From contig NZ_AMSG01000008.1 in assembly GCF_000300875.1 (NCBI RefSeq), positions 62,001 through 126,000 of the forward strand: 64,000 nt of DNA, in the 5' to 3' direction. A model generated the notes under the pieces. It was given only the letters and a program-made list of their open reading frames with translations. It did no database searches and was not told where the DNA came from. Numbering within the stretch: position 1 is the first letter of the stretch; every line of letters begins with the position of its first letter. Both the position numbers and the translations under genes were made by a program. The DNA is from Galbibacter marinus. Its GTDB lineage: Bacteria > Bacteroidota > Bacteroidia > Flavobacteriales > Flavobacteriaceae. Positions 27,454 through 36,166 of the stretch are shown here, in pieces.

Positions 27454-27867
27454 GTGGAGATGAATGCAATATCTTCAAAGTACAATTTAGTCAAGATCTA
27501 TGAACTTGATTTTGGGAATATCGAAGTATATTCTAATCTTGTCGTGGGCATAGTCAATGATGGGATTGACTTTAATTTAGAACACATATCGGCTTTGATA
27601 AATATCGCGGAAATTCACTTTAACAACAAGGATTTCGGGTACATCTCATTAAGAAAAAATTCTTATGCACTAGACCCTTCTGTTTATAAATACTTAAAAG
27701 AATTACCAACCCTTAAAGGTATAGCTATAGTTTCTGAAAATAAACTCTTTAAGCACAATTTTAAAATTGAAAAGTACTTCTACGGTAATAAAATGAAATT
27801 ATTTAAAAACGTAGAAACCGCAGGTGAATGGATTCAAAGTATCGTACTTCCCAATCACATGAGTTAA
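27454..27867 (+). CDS. Small STAS/SpoIIAA-like protein, function unknown
   Basis: A 137-residue cytoplasmic protein without signal or membrane segments. Alternating strands and helices, with GYISLRKNSYALDP in the middle and a C-terminal LFKNVETAGEWI, resemble the STAS/SpoIIAA-like fold common in flavobacteria; this is a fold-level guess. The GTG at 27454 is chosen because AGGAG at 27442-27446 lies 7 bp upstream; ATG at 27460 is the alternative. It ends only 9 bp from the convergent hutH end, with no terminator between. Function unknown. Confidence 0.72.
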   Translation: MEMNAISSKYNLVKIYELDFGNIEVYSNLVVGIVNDGIDFNLEHISALINIAEIHFNNKDFGYISLRKNSYALDPSVYKYLKELPTLKGIAIVSENKLFKHNFKIEKYFYGNKMKLFKNVETAGEWIQSIVLPNHMS

Positions 27868-27876
27868 ACCCTATGA

Positions 27877-29388
27877 TCAATCCTTAAAAATATCAGGACT
27901 CACAGGAATCTCTTCTATAAATTTAATTGATTTTTTAATATCCTGATAAAAGACTCGATCACTTGCCACAAATGGAACTCGCTCGCGGTACATAGCGTAT
28001 AATTCTTCTATAATTTCCGATGATTTAAGTGGTCTTCTATAAGTTAATGCCTGTGAAGCATTAAGAAGTTCGATAGCTAAAATCGACTTTAAATTATTGA
28101 TAAGTTTTAAGCATTTAGTAGCTGCATTAGCCCCCATGCTTACATGATCTTCTTGACCGTTGGAGGAAACAATGGAATCCACACTAGACGGACTGGCTAA
28201 TTGTTTATTTTGACTTGCAATACTAGCAGCGGTATACTGAGGAATCATCAATCCAGAATTCAAACCAGGATCATTAATTAAAAATGGCGATAAACCGTGC
28301 TGACCCGAAATTAACTGAAAGGTTCTTCGCTCGGAAATGCTCCCCCATTCGGACAAGGCAATACCGAGATAGTCCAAGGCCATAGCAAGTGGTTGCCCAT
28401 GAAAGTTTCCACCTGAGAGAATCAAATCCTCATCGATAAAAATATTAGGATTATCCGTCACGGAATTGATTTCTGTTTTAAATACTTTTCTAACGTGCGT
28501 TAGTACATCTTTCGAGGCTCCATGAACCTGTGGTATGCATCTAAAAGAATAAGGATCCTGCACTTGTGTCTTTGGACTTTGAGCTATTTGGCTTCCCTCT
28601 AAAAATTGACGAATTCGATCAGCGGTTTTGATCTGACCTCTATGAGGCCTCACCAGATGAATTAGTCTATGGAATGGCTGAGACAGACCATCAAATGCCT
28701 CAAGTGACATCGTTCCAATTAGATCCGCAGCATAAGAAAGTCTATATGCGCTCATCACACACCAAATTCCATAAGCACTCATAAACTGGGTACCATTAAG
28801 CAAAGCTAAGCCTTCTTTGGCTTTAAGCTCCACTGCCTTCCATTTCATTATGTTCATAGTAGATTCCATATCCGTGATTTCTCCTTTATAATACACTTGT
28901 CCTTCTCCAATTAAAGGAAGGGACAAATGAGCAAGGGGTGCCAAATCACCAGAAGCTCCCAGAGAACCTTGGGTGTAAACCACTGGAATAATATCAGCGT
29001 TATAAAACTCTATCAATCTTAGAACCGTTTCTAACTGCACACCACTGTGACCATAACTCAATGACTGTATTTTTAGAAGCAACATGAGCTTAACAATTTC
29101 TGGGTCCACCAATTCACCCGTTCCACAAGCATGGGAACGCACTAAATTTCGTTGCAATTCATTGAGATGGTGTCCAGCGATCCTCACATTACATAAAGAA
29201 CCAAAACCAGTATTAATTCCATAAACAGGAGTTTTATCTGAAGCTATTTTCTGATCTAAATATTTTCGGCATTTCTCTATGTTTACTTTGGCCTCATCGG
29301 AGAGCCTGAGTTTAGTTTTACGTTGAGTAAGGTTCCAAATTGTTTCAATATCTAAAACGGTGGAACTTATATAATGAAATTCTTCCAT
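27877..29388 (-). CDS. hutH: Histidine ammonia-lyase
   Basis: Non-oxidative deamination of L-histidine to urocanate, the first step of histidine degradation. The 503-residue protein has the MIO-forming triad Ala145-Ser146-Gly147 in GSLGASGDLAPL, with YGINTGFGSL near residue 57 and NFHGQPLAMALDYLG later, all matching the family. A tyrosine or phenylalanine ammonia-lyase is possible in principle, but the overall sequence fits HutH. No hutU, hutI or formiminoglutamate gene is nearby; neighbours are an STAS-like gene and nnr, 88 bp away. Confidence 0.9.
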   Translation of the reverse strand: MEEFHYISSTVLDIETIWNLTQRKTKLRLSDEAKVNIEKCRKYLDQKIASDKTPVYGINTGFGSLCNVRIAGHHLNELQRNLVRSHACGTGELVDPEIVKLMLLLKIQSLSYGHSGVQLETVLRLIEFYNADIIPVVYTQGSLGASGDLAPLAHLSLPLIGEGQVYYKGEITDMESTMNIMKWKAVELKAKEGLALLNGTQFMSAYGIWCVMSAYRLSYAADLIGTMSLEAFDGLSQPFHRLIHLVRPHRGQIKTADRIRQFLEGSQIAQSPKTQVQDPYSFRCIPQVHGASKDVLTHVRKVFKTEINSVTDNPNIFIDEDLILSGGNFHGQPLAMALDYLGIALSEWGSISERRTFQLISGQHGLSPFLINDPGLNSGLMIPQYTAASIASQNKQLASPSSVDSIVSSNGQEDHVSMGANAATKCLKLINNLKSILAIELLNASQALTYRRPLKSSEIIEELYAMYRERVPFVASDRVFYQDIKKSIKFIEEIPVSPDIFKD

Positions 29389-29476
29389 GAGTTGCTTGTT
29401 GTTAGAGCAAAAGTCTGTAATTACACCTTAGTTTCCAAAATTCATTTTATGGAAGGCTCTCGAGCTTTTAAATTCT

Positions 29477-31027
29477 TTATGGTTCTTGATGATTTTGATC
29501 TGAGGAAGATGATTTGGGTTCATTCACACGAATAAGATCCATGAAGGCATCACCAATAAAATCAATGATATCTGTAGCTGTTAATGCCTCTATACTGGAC
29601 CTTTGAGCTGCCAAATCACCTGCCAAACCATGAATATATACCCCTAACACAGTGGCGGCTAGTAGAGAATACCCTTGAGCTATTAAACCGCTAATGAGTC
29701 CCGTAAGAACATCTCCGCTTCCTGCAGTTGCCATACCTGGATTTCCAGTAGAGTTCACAAACATTTGGTCTTGGAATACTGTTATTGTATGCGCGCCTTT
29801 TACCAAAAGAATAACTTGGTATTCTTTAGAGAAAGCCTTCATTTTATCCAGTTTCTCAAAATCATCTTCCCAAGGACCTATTAGTCGCTCTAGTTCTTTG
29901 GGGTGTGGCGTTAATACCGCTTTTCCCTTTATGAACTGTAATAACTCGTAGTTTTTAGCTAGGATATTTAACCCATCAGCGTCAATAACCAACGGTTTAT
30001 CATTTTGTTTTAAAAAGGTAGAAAAGGCTGCAACAGTATTTGGATGGGTTCCCATCCCTGGTCCTATTCCAATGACCGATGGATCCACATCAAAATGAAT
30101 ATGCTGTATATGCTTTTGATGGCTATCGGTAATCACCATAGCCTCTGGAAGAGAACTTTGTATAATCTGATATCCACATTGAGGGGCAAACACACTTACA
30201 AGGCCTGCCCCAGCATGTAAGGAGGCTTCACTGCACATAAGAACAGCTCCTATTTTACCATAACTTCCCCCAATAATTAATGCATGGCCAAAGGTTCCTT
30301 TGTGACTGTATTTATCTCTAGGACGATAACGCTTTAAAGCTTCAAATTTACCAACATACTCAGCTAATGGTTTTTGGTTTTGAATAAACTCAGCATCCAG
30401 ACCAATATTGAGAACTTGCCAATACCTAGTGTACTTTCCAGTGCTAGGTAGCGAGAAAATTAATTTAGGAAATTGGAAACTTAAGGTGTAGTCCGCGTAT
30501 ATCGCTTCTCCTTCTTGGGTCGCTTTCTCCATATATACCCCGGAAGGAATATCGATTGAAAGGACAAAGGACTTACTTTGGTTAATATGGTTTATTAATT
30601 TAGCTATCCAATCAACATTTGGGCGGTTAAATCCAATACCAAAAATAGCATCAATAACAATGTCATTTGCTGGAATTTCAGGCAAATTTGAATTTTCATT
30701 CAGTAATTTAGGCCATATATTAATCTCTTTTATACGATCGAAATTCGTTAGAAAATCTTCTGAACGTTGATCACTGAAATTAACAACATGTATGTTTACC
30801 GAATATCCGGATTGCAATAAATATCGAGCGATAACCAACCCATCTCCCCCATTATTACCAACACCACAAAATACATGTATTCCAACCTTTGAATCTCCTA
30901 ACTGCGATTGAATCCATTCAAAGGCCACTTTACCGGCCCTTTCCATTAGTAGTTCACTAGAAATATTCTGACGATCTATTGTAAATTCATCAGCCTGCCT
31001 AATCTGATTTAAGGAAAATATCTTCAT
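29477..31027 (-). CDS. nnr: Bifunctional NAD(P)H-hydrate epimerase/dehydratase
   Basis: Repairs damaged NADH and NADPH. The N-terminal YjeF-type domain (to about residue 215, with GVGNNGGDGLVIARYL) epimerises the hydrates. The C-terminal ribokinase-like domain (about residue 230 on) dehydrates the S form with ADP and carries GGSYGKIGAVLMCSEA, VLTPHPKELERL and GNPGMATAGSGDVLTG, the last holding the predicted catalytic Asp. At 516 residues the fusion is the usual bacterial form. It is divergent from the thr operon across a 300-bp gap. Confidence 0.95.
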   Translation of the reverse strand: MKIFSLNQIRQADEFTIDRQNISSELLMERAGKVAFEWIQSQLGDSKVGIHVFCGVGNNGGDGLVIARYLLQSGYSVNIHVVNFSDQRSEDFLTNFDRIKEINIWPKLLNENSNLPEIPANDIVIDAIFGIGFNRPNVDWIAKLINHINQSKSFVLSIDIPSGVYMEKATQEGEAIYADYTLSFQFPKLIFSLPSTGKYTRYWQVLNIGLDAEFIQNQKPLAEYVGKFEALKRYRPRDKYSHKGTFGHALIIGGSYGKIGAVLMCSEASLHAGAGLVSVFAPQCGYQIIQSSLPEAMVITDSHQKHIQHIHFDVDPSVIGIGPGMGTHPNTVAAFSTFLKQNDKPLVIDADGLNILAKNYELLQFIKGKAVLTPHPKELERLIGPWEDDFEKLDKMKAFSKEYQVILLVKGAHTITVFQDQMFVNSTGNPGMATAGSGDVLTGLISGLIAQGYSLLAATVLGVYIHGLAGDLAAQRSSIEALTATDIIDFIGDAFMDLIRVNEPKSSSSDQNHQEP

Positions 31028-31102
31028 TTGTTAAAAAAACATTGATTAAATTATCAAATCTTTAATAATAAGAATTAGGTTTTATTACTTGCATAAATGT
31101 AC

Positions 31103-31110
31103 TACATTTG
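31103..31110 (+). promoter_or_regulatory. -7 promoter element of the thr operon
   Basis: TACATTTG matches TAnnTTTG exactly. It would place the transcript start near 31116, about 18 bp before the candidate leader peptide and 210 bp before thrA, so the operon has a long leader. The upstream -33 region is only T-rich. Confidence 0.55.
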
Positions 31111-31133
31111 AAAACTAATACGAATAAACACCA

Positions 31134-31244
31134 GTGAAAAATTTAACAAGCATACATGAAGCTACTTCCATATTCCCAATAGGGAATACATGTAATGCTA
31201 TTATTATTCGTACTATCACCATTATTACCCCTTTTGGGGTTTAA
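31134..31244 (+). CDS. Candidate thr operon leader peptide (36 residues)
   Basis: An open frame starting at GTG 31134 and ending at TAA 31242-31244 encodes 36 residues. The second half reads AIIIRTITIITPFGV: within residues 23-32 nine of ten codons are for Ile or Thr, and Thr also occurs at residues 5, 11 and 19. This mirrors the E. coli thrL peptide, whose Thr and Ile codons sense both amino acids. It follows the putative promoter closely and lies 83 bp before thrA. An in-frame stop at 31125-31127 rules out a longer peptide. The GTG start has no clear ribosome-binding site; translation is inferred. Confidence 0.6.
   Translation: MKNLTSIHEATSIFPIGNTCNAIIIRTITIITPFGV
31171..31240 (+). promoter_or_regulatory. 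Two hairpins within the thr leader
   Basis: TATTCCC at 31171-31177 pairs with GGGAATA at 31182-31188 around a four-base loop, and ACCCC at 31227-31231 pairs with GGGGT at 31236-31240 around TTTT. The second overlaps the last codons of the leader peptide and is followed by TTTAATT, a poor terminator tail. These could be pause or attenuation structures responding to ribosome position. The switch itself is not proven. Confidence 0.45.
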
Positions 31245-31327
31245 TTCATTTCATATCGTCCGCAGTCTATTTTGTTTGATTTTTAAACAAAAACAAAACC
31301 AATTACTTATTTGTAATCTATATTTTC

Positions 31328-33775
31328 ATGAAAGTATTAAAATTTGGCGGCTCTTCGGTCGCTAGTCCAGATCGTATAAGAAAAGTTAAAGAAATTGTAT
31401 TTAAAGCTTCACAGAAGCAAAAAGTGGTTGTAGTTGTATCGGCCTTTGGCGGTGTTACCGATCTTTTAGTAAAAGCTTCACTACTCGCTGCAGCCCAGGA
31501 TGAAGAGTATAAAGAAATCCTACTACAAATTGAAGAGCGCCACCTTAGCGCTATTGAATCCCTGATTGACATTAACAAGCAAAGTGCGGTGATAAGCACA
31601 GTAAAACGTGATTTAAATGTACTAGAAACGCTCCTAGAAGGCGCTTATCTAATTGGGGAAAGCACCCCAAAATTACTAGATAAAATTGTGGGTTATGGAG
31701 AGCTACTCTCCTCTTATATCATCAGTGAATATTTTATAAACGAAAAAATCGATAGCGTTCATAAGGATAGCCGTCAACTAATAAAGACTGATACCTGTTT
31801 TGGTAAATCTCATGTTAATTTTAAAGCAACCAATACGCTCTGTGAAAATTATTTTGGAACAGTAAGCTATAGCGTTATTGTAACACCTGGGTTTATCGCA
31901 TCGTCGATAGATGGAAATTCCACTACACTAGGTCGTGGTGGATCAGACTATACCGCCGCCATATATGCAGCTGCATCTGGTGCTAAAAAATTAGAAATCT
32001 GGACAGATGTCAGCGGGATGTTTACCGCGAATCCAAAGATTGTTAAACAAGCTTTCACCATTCCTAGTATTTCATATCAAGAGGCAATGGAACTTTCTCA
32101 TTTTGGAGCTAAGGTTCTGTACCCACCAACGATTCAACCAGCATTATTTAAAAAGATTCCTATCCATATAAAGAATACCTTCGCACCAGAGGATTCGGGC
32201 ACACTAATCTCTTCGGAGACTGAAGACAAGCCAGGTGCAGTACGAGGAATTACCCATATCGAAAACATTTCATTGCTTTCCTTGGAAGGTTCTGGGATGG
32301 TTGGTATACCAGGGATTTCAAAACGTTTTTTTGAAGTTTTATCTCATGCCGAGGTCAGTGTAGTTTTCATTACACAAGCCTCCTCAGAACATTCAATTTG
32401 TATTGGGGTTTCTTCTCAAGACGCTCCTAAAGCAAAAGAGGCCTTAGATGCTGCATTTGAATACGAAATCAGCCTTAAGAAAATCAATCCAGTAAGTGTA
32501 GAAGATGACCTTGCCATTATTGCATTAGTTGGTGATCACATGAAAAGCCATCAAGGACTTAGTGGTCGTATGTTCAGCGCACTAGGGAAAAATAATGTAA
32601 ATATAAGAGCGATTGCTCAAGGAGCATCTGAAAGAAATATTTCAGCGGTAATAAATAAGGAAGATGTAAAAAAAGCCTTGAACACTTTGCATGAACAATT
32701 TTTTGAAGATCATATAAAACAGCTCAATCTCTTTGTAATGGGCGTTGGAAATGTTGGAGAAAAGTTTTTAGATCAAATCCACACTCAAAGAAAATACCTC
32801 AAAAAGCAGTTAAAATTAAACATTCGCGTAGTTGGGATATCCAACTCCAAGAAAATGGTATTTGATGACAGTGGCCTTGATTTAGCAAATTGGAAATCCC
32901 AATTGGACCAAGGAGAAACAACTGGTTTAGATTCTTTCTATCAAAGAGTTAAAGAGCTCAATTTACGCAATAGCATTTTTGTTGACAATACCGCCAATGA
33001 TAAAGTAGCTCAGACATACGATAAGTACCTTAGCGACAGCATCTCTGTGGTAACATGTAATAAAATCGCTGCATCCTCCCCTTATAAGAAGTATATTCAA
33101 TTAAAGGAACTTTCTAGACGTTACAATGCACCATTCCTTTTTGAAACAAATGTTGGAGCAGGGTTACCTATTATAGATACTTTAAAGCACTTGATTGCCT
33201 CAGGTGATAAAATCACTAAGATACAAGCCGTACTCTCTGGTAGTTTAAACTTTGTGTTTAATAACTTTAACCTCGAAACTCCATTTGACCAAGTGGTTAA
33301 ACAAGCTCAGGATGAAGGGTATACAGAACCTGATCCAAAAATTGACCTCAGCGGGATCGACGTGATGCGAAAAATTTTAATCCTAGCTCGAGAAAGTGGA
33401 AATGAATTGGATATTGAACAAATTGAAAATGATGCCTTCCTTCCTGAAGAAAGCTTAAACACTACGAACGTTGAAGATTTTTACAAGTCGCTAGTTAAAC
33501 ATAAAGCTCATTTCGATAAGATTTATAGTCAAGCTGAAGAAAAGAATTGTCGTTTAAAGTATGTCGCTCAATTCGAAAATGGAAAGGCAAAAGTAGGACT
33601 ACAAGAAATCCCGAAAGATCATCCATTTTACAACCTAGAAGGTAAGGATAACATCGTTCTATTTTTTACCCAGCGTTATAACGAGCAACCCCTACTAATA
33701 AAGGGAGCCGGTGCAGGTGCAGAAGTTACAGCATCTGGAATTTTTGCAGATATCATTCGAATTGGGAACTTTTAA
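31328..33775 (+). CDS. thrA: Fused aspartokinase I / homoserine dehydrogenase I
   Basis: Catalyses the first and third steps from aspartate to threonine. The 815-residue protein has an N-terminal aspartokinase (about residues 1-300, KFGGSSVASPDRI and GRGGSDYTAA), two ACT-type regulatory domains (about 310-455, with LSLEGSGMVGIPGI and IALVGDHMKS), and a C-terminal homoserine dehydrogenase (about 465-815, FVMGVGNVGEKFLDQI and VLSGSLNFVFN). The fusion matches E. coli ThrA and is usual in Bacteroidota. Threonine feedback is expected through the ACT domains. It is first in thrABC behind a candidate leader-peptide control. Confidence 0.96.
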   Translation: MKVLKFGGSSVASPDRIRKVKEIVFKASQKQKVVVVVSAFGGVTDLLVKASLLAAAQDEEYKEILLQIEERHLSAIESLIDINKQSAVISTVKRDLNVLETLLEGAYLIGESTPKLLDKIVGYGELLSSYIISEYFINEKIDSVHKDSRQLIKTDTCFGKSHVNFKATNTLCENYFGTVSYSVIVTPGFIASSIDGNSTTLGRGGSDYTAAIYAAASGAKKLEIWTDVSGMFTANPKIVKQAFTIPSISYQEAMELSHFGAKVLYPPTIQPALFKKIPIHIKNTFAPEDSGTLISSETEDKPGAVRGITHIENISLLSLEGSGMVGIPGISKRFFEVLSHAEVSVVFITQASSEHSICIGVSSQDAPKAKEALDAAFEYEISLKKINPVSVEDDLAIIALVGDHMKSHQGLSGRMFSALGKNNVNIRAIAQGASERNISAVINKEDVKKALNTLHEQFFEDHIKQLNLFVMGVGNVGEKFLDQIHTQRKYLKKQLKLNIRVVGISNSKKMVFDDSGLDLANWKSQLDQGETTGLDSFYQRVKELNLRNSIFVDNTANDKVAQTYDKYLSDSISVVTCNKIAASSPYKKYIQLKELSRRYNAPFLFETNVGAGLPIIDTLKHLIASGDKITKIQAVLSGSLNFVFNNFNLETPFDQVVKQAQDEGYTEPDPKIDLSGIDVMRKILILARESGNELDIEQIENDAFLPEESLNTTNVEDFYKSLVKHKAHFDKIYSQAEEKNCRLKYVAQFENGKAKVGLQEIPKDHPFYNLEGKDNIVLFFTQRYNEQPLLIKGAGAGAEVTASGIFADIIRIGNF

Positions 33776-33794
33776 TATCTGAATCGTAATCAAG

Positions 33795-34715
33795 ATGAAT
33801 GAAATAAAATTATTTTGTCCCGCTACTATAGCTAACGTATCCTGTGGATTTGACGTATTAGGACTGTGTTTAGAAAGCACTGGAGATGAAATGCTTATTC
33901 GAAAGGTTAGTACTCCAGGGGTTAGAATCACTAAAATTATAGGGCAACAACTCCCGATGGAGACTGAGAAAAATGTAGCCGGAGTGGCTGCCTTAGCCAT
34001 GCTTAAAGATTTGGATATTGATTTTGGTTTTGAAATTGAAATCAATAAAAAAATTAAACCTGGAAGCGGTATTGGTAGTAGTGCTGCGAGTGCTGCAGGG
34101 GCCGTTTATGGCATTAATCAAATTCTAGGAGCACCGTTTAATCAAACGCAGTTAGTTGAATTTGCTATTCAAGGAGAGGCACTAGCAAGTGGAACTGCAC
34201 ATGCCGACAATGTGGCACCTGCTCTTTTGGGCGGTTTCACCTTGGTAAAGGGATATGAGCCTTTGGAGGTATTAAAATTAAATACTCCTAGTGAGTTGTA
34301 TGCAACAGTTATACATCCTCAGATAGAGGTCAAAACAGCGGATGCCCGTTCGGTTCTAAAGCAGTCCATTCCACTTAAAAAAGCCATTGTTCAGTGGGGA
34401 AATTTAGCTGGATTAGTCAGCGCTTTATACTCCGAAGATTACGACCTATTATCCCGGTGTCTGCACGACGAGATCATCGAACCGATGAGGAGTCCACTTA
34501 TACCAGGATTTTACAAGGTAAAACAAGCTGTCAAAGAAGCTGGAGCACTTGGTAGTGGTATTTCTGGATCAGGCCCTTCAATATTCGCCCTTTCAAAAGG
34601 GAAAGACATAGCCCAAGAGGTAGCTAAAGTTATGGGGAATATTTACAAGGATTTTGGAGTGGATTACGATCTGCATATTTCCAGCATCAATACGCAAGGT
34701 GTTAAAGAATTATGA
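33795..34715 (+). CDS. thrB: Homoserine kinase
   Basis: GHMP-family kinase that phosphorylates homoserine with ATP for threonine synthase. The 306-residue length is typical. KPGSGIGSSAASAAGAVYGI near residues 93-112 is the GHMP ATP-binding motif, and GSGISGSGPSIFAL is the conserved C-terminal glycine-rich block. It lies 19 bp after thrA and 52 bp before thrC, completing the operon in pathway order. Confidence 0.95.
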   Translation: MNEIKLFCPATIANVSCGFDVLGLCLESTGDEMLIRKVSTPGVRITKIIGQQLPMETEKNVAGVAALAMLKDLDIDFGFEIEINKKIKPGSGIGSSAASAAGAVYGINQILGAPFNQTQLVEFAIQGEALASGTAHADNVAPALLGGFTLVKGYEPLEVLKLNTPSELYATVIHPQIEVKTADARSVLKQSIPLKKAIVQWGNLAGLVSALYSEDYDLLSRCLHDEIIEPMRSPLIPGFYKVKQAVKEAGALGSGISGSGPSIFALSKGKDIAQEVAKVMGNIYKDFGVDYDLHISSINTQGVKEL

Positions 34716-34767
34716 GAAGCAGAGTCTCCAGCTAAAAAATAAATAAAATAAATAGCTTAAAAGAAAA

Positions 34768-36072
34768 ATGAAATATTATAGTTTAAACCAAATCAAGGCT
34801 ACAGCAAACACCAGCTTTGAACAAGCCGTTATCCAAGGGATTGCCCCAGATAAAGGTCTCTATTTTCCCAATGAAATTAGACCACTAGATCCTTCTTTTA
34901 TCAAAAATATAGAGCAGTATTCAGATCAAGAAATTGCATTTGAGATCATCAAACAGTTTGTCAATGGTGAGATTCCAGACAAGGAATTAAAAGAGATTAT
35001 CGCTGAGACCTTGTGCTTTGATTTTCCTACAGTAAAGGTGGAAGCCAATGTTTATGCTCTGGAGCTTTTTCACGGACCAACTATGGCCTTTAAAGATGTT
35101 GGTGCTCGATTCATGGCACGCTGTTTAGGGTATTTTAATAAAAATAAGACAGACCAGCAAGTCACTGTTTTAGTAGCGACTTCAGGAGATACCGGCGGGG
35201 CTGTGGCAAGCGGTTTTTTAGGTGTGAAAGGGGTTGATGTGGTAATACTATACCCAAGTGGAAAGGTAAGTGATATCCAAGAAAAACAGCTCACCACTTT
35301 GGGACAAAATATCGTGGCCTTGGAAGTTGACGGAGTTTTTGACGATTGCCAAGACATGGTTAAAGCGGCATTTTTAGATCCTGAACTAAAAGACCAGAAC
35401 CTTACTTCAGCCAATTCAATTAACGTGGCAAGGTGGTTACCGCAAATGTTTTACTTTTTCTACGCGTATAAACAATTGAAAAATAAACACAAAGATCTAG
35501 TCTTTTCAGTTCCAAGTGGAAATTTTGGAAATATATGTGCTGGCATTATGGCTCATAAACTCGGTTTACCTGTAAAACACTTTATCGCAGCAACCAACAT
35601 TAATGACACGGTACCAGTTTATATGAATACACAAAAGTATGAACCTAAGGCCTCCAAACAAACCATATCAAATGCCATGGATGTTGGAAACCCAAGTAAC
35701 TTCGTGAGAATTCAAAACTTATTTGACAATGATTTTAATGCCTTGTCAGCATTGTTTTCCTCTGAAAGTTATACAGATTCCCAAACCATAGAGGCTCTTA
35801 AAAAGATCTATAAAAATAATGGTTACATCGCCGACCCACATGGAGGTGTTGGATACTTGGGATTTAAGAAATATCAAGAAAAAAATCCAGAAACCACTGG
35901 AGTGTTTTTAGAGACTGCCCATCCAGTGAAATTTTTAGATACCGTTGAAAAGGCTCTGGATATTACACTACCCATTCCAGAGCAAATTAAATCAGTGATT
36001 GATAAAGAAAAAACTAGTATAGCAATATCCACTTTTGAGGATCTAAAGAACTATTTAAACTCAAGAGGATAA
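34768..36072 (+). CDS. thrC: Threonine synthase
   Basis: PLP enzyme that converts O-phosphohomoserine to threonine and phosphate. The 434-residue protein carries GPTMAFKDVGARF with predicted PLP-binding Lys109, the glycine-rich ATSGDTGGAVASG phosphate loop and FSVPSGNFGN. These are marks of the ThrC group with a long N-terminal part (YSLNQIKATANTSFEQAV). It is the last gene of the thr operon and is followed by a long perfect hairpin. Confidence 0.96.
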   Translation: MKYYSLNQIKATANTSFEQAVIQGIAPDKGLYFPNEIRPLDPSFIKNIEQYSDQEIAFEIIKQFVNGEIPDKELKEIIAETLCFDFPTVKVEANVYALELFHGPTMAFKDVGARFMARCLGYFNKNKTDQQVTVLVATSGDTGGAVASGFLGVKGVDVVILYPSGKVSDIQEKQLTTLGQNIVALEVDGVFDDCQDMVKAAFLDPELKDQNLTSANSINVARWLPQMFYFFYAYKQLKNKHKDLVFSVPSGNFGNICAGIMAHKLGLPVKHFIAATNINDTVPVYMNTQKYEPKASKQTISNAMDVGNPSNFVRIQNLFDNDFNALSALFSSESYTDSQTIEALKKIYKNNGYIADPHGGVGYLGFKKYQEKNPETTGVFLETAHPVKFLDTVEKALDITLPIPEQIKSVIDKEKTSIAISTFEDLKNYLNSRG

Positions 36073-36101
36073 CTGTCCTGGTTTAACAGTCTTTAGAACT
36101 T

Positions 36102-36143
36102 ATTACAAACGGGAATATTTTAAAAGATATTCCCGTTTGTAAT
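36102..36143. terminator. Bidirectional terminator between thrC and the oxidoreductase gene
   Basis: A perfect 17-bp stem (36102-36118 with 36127-36143) closes an eight-base loop, with CGGGAATAT/ATATTCCCG at its top. TTT follows on the plus strand and a shorter T tract on the minus strand. It lies between two convergent genes, 29 bp after thrC and 23 bp from the other stop, so it can serve both. Confidence 0.7.
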
Positions 36144-36166
36144 TTTCAATCAAATCGCATGTTAAC

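Noticed and set aside
31270-31292. AT-only stem (TTTTGTTT/AAACAAAA) as the thr attenuator terminator
   Set aside because: The stem has almost no G-C pairs and is followed by A-rich sequence, so it cannot act as a normal intrinsic terminator.
31318-31599. Minus-strand 93-codon frame opposite the start of thrA
   Set aside because: It is antisense to a conserved aspartokinase domain and has no signal, motif or promoter of its own.
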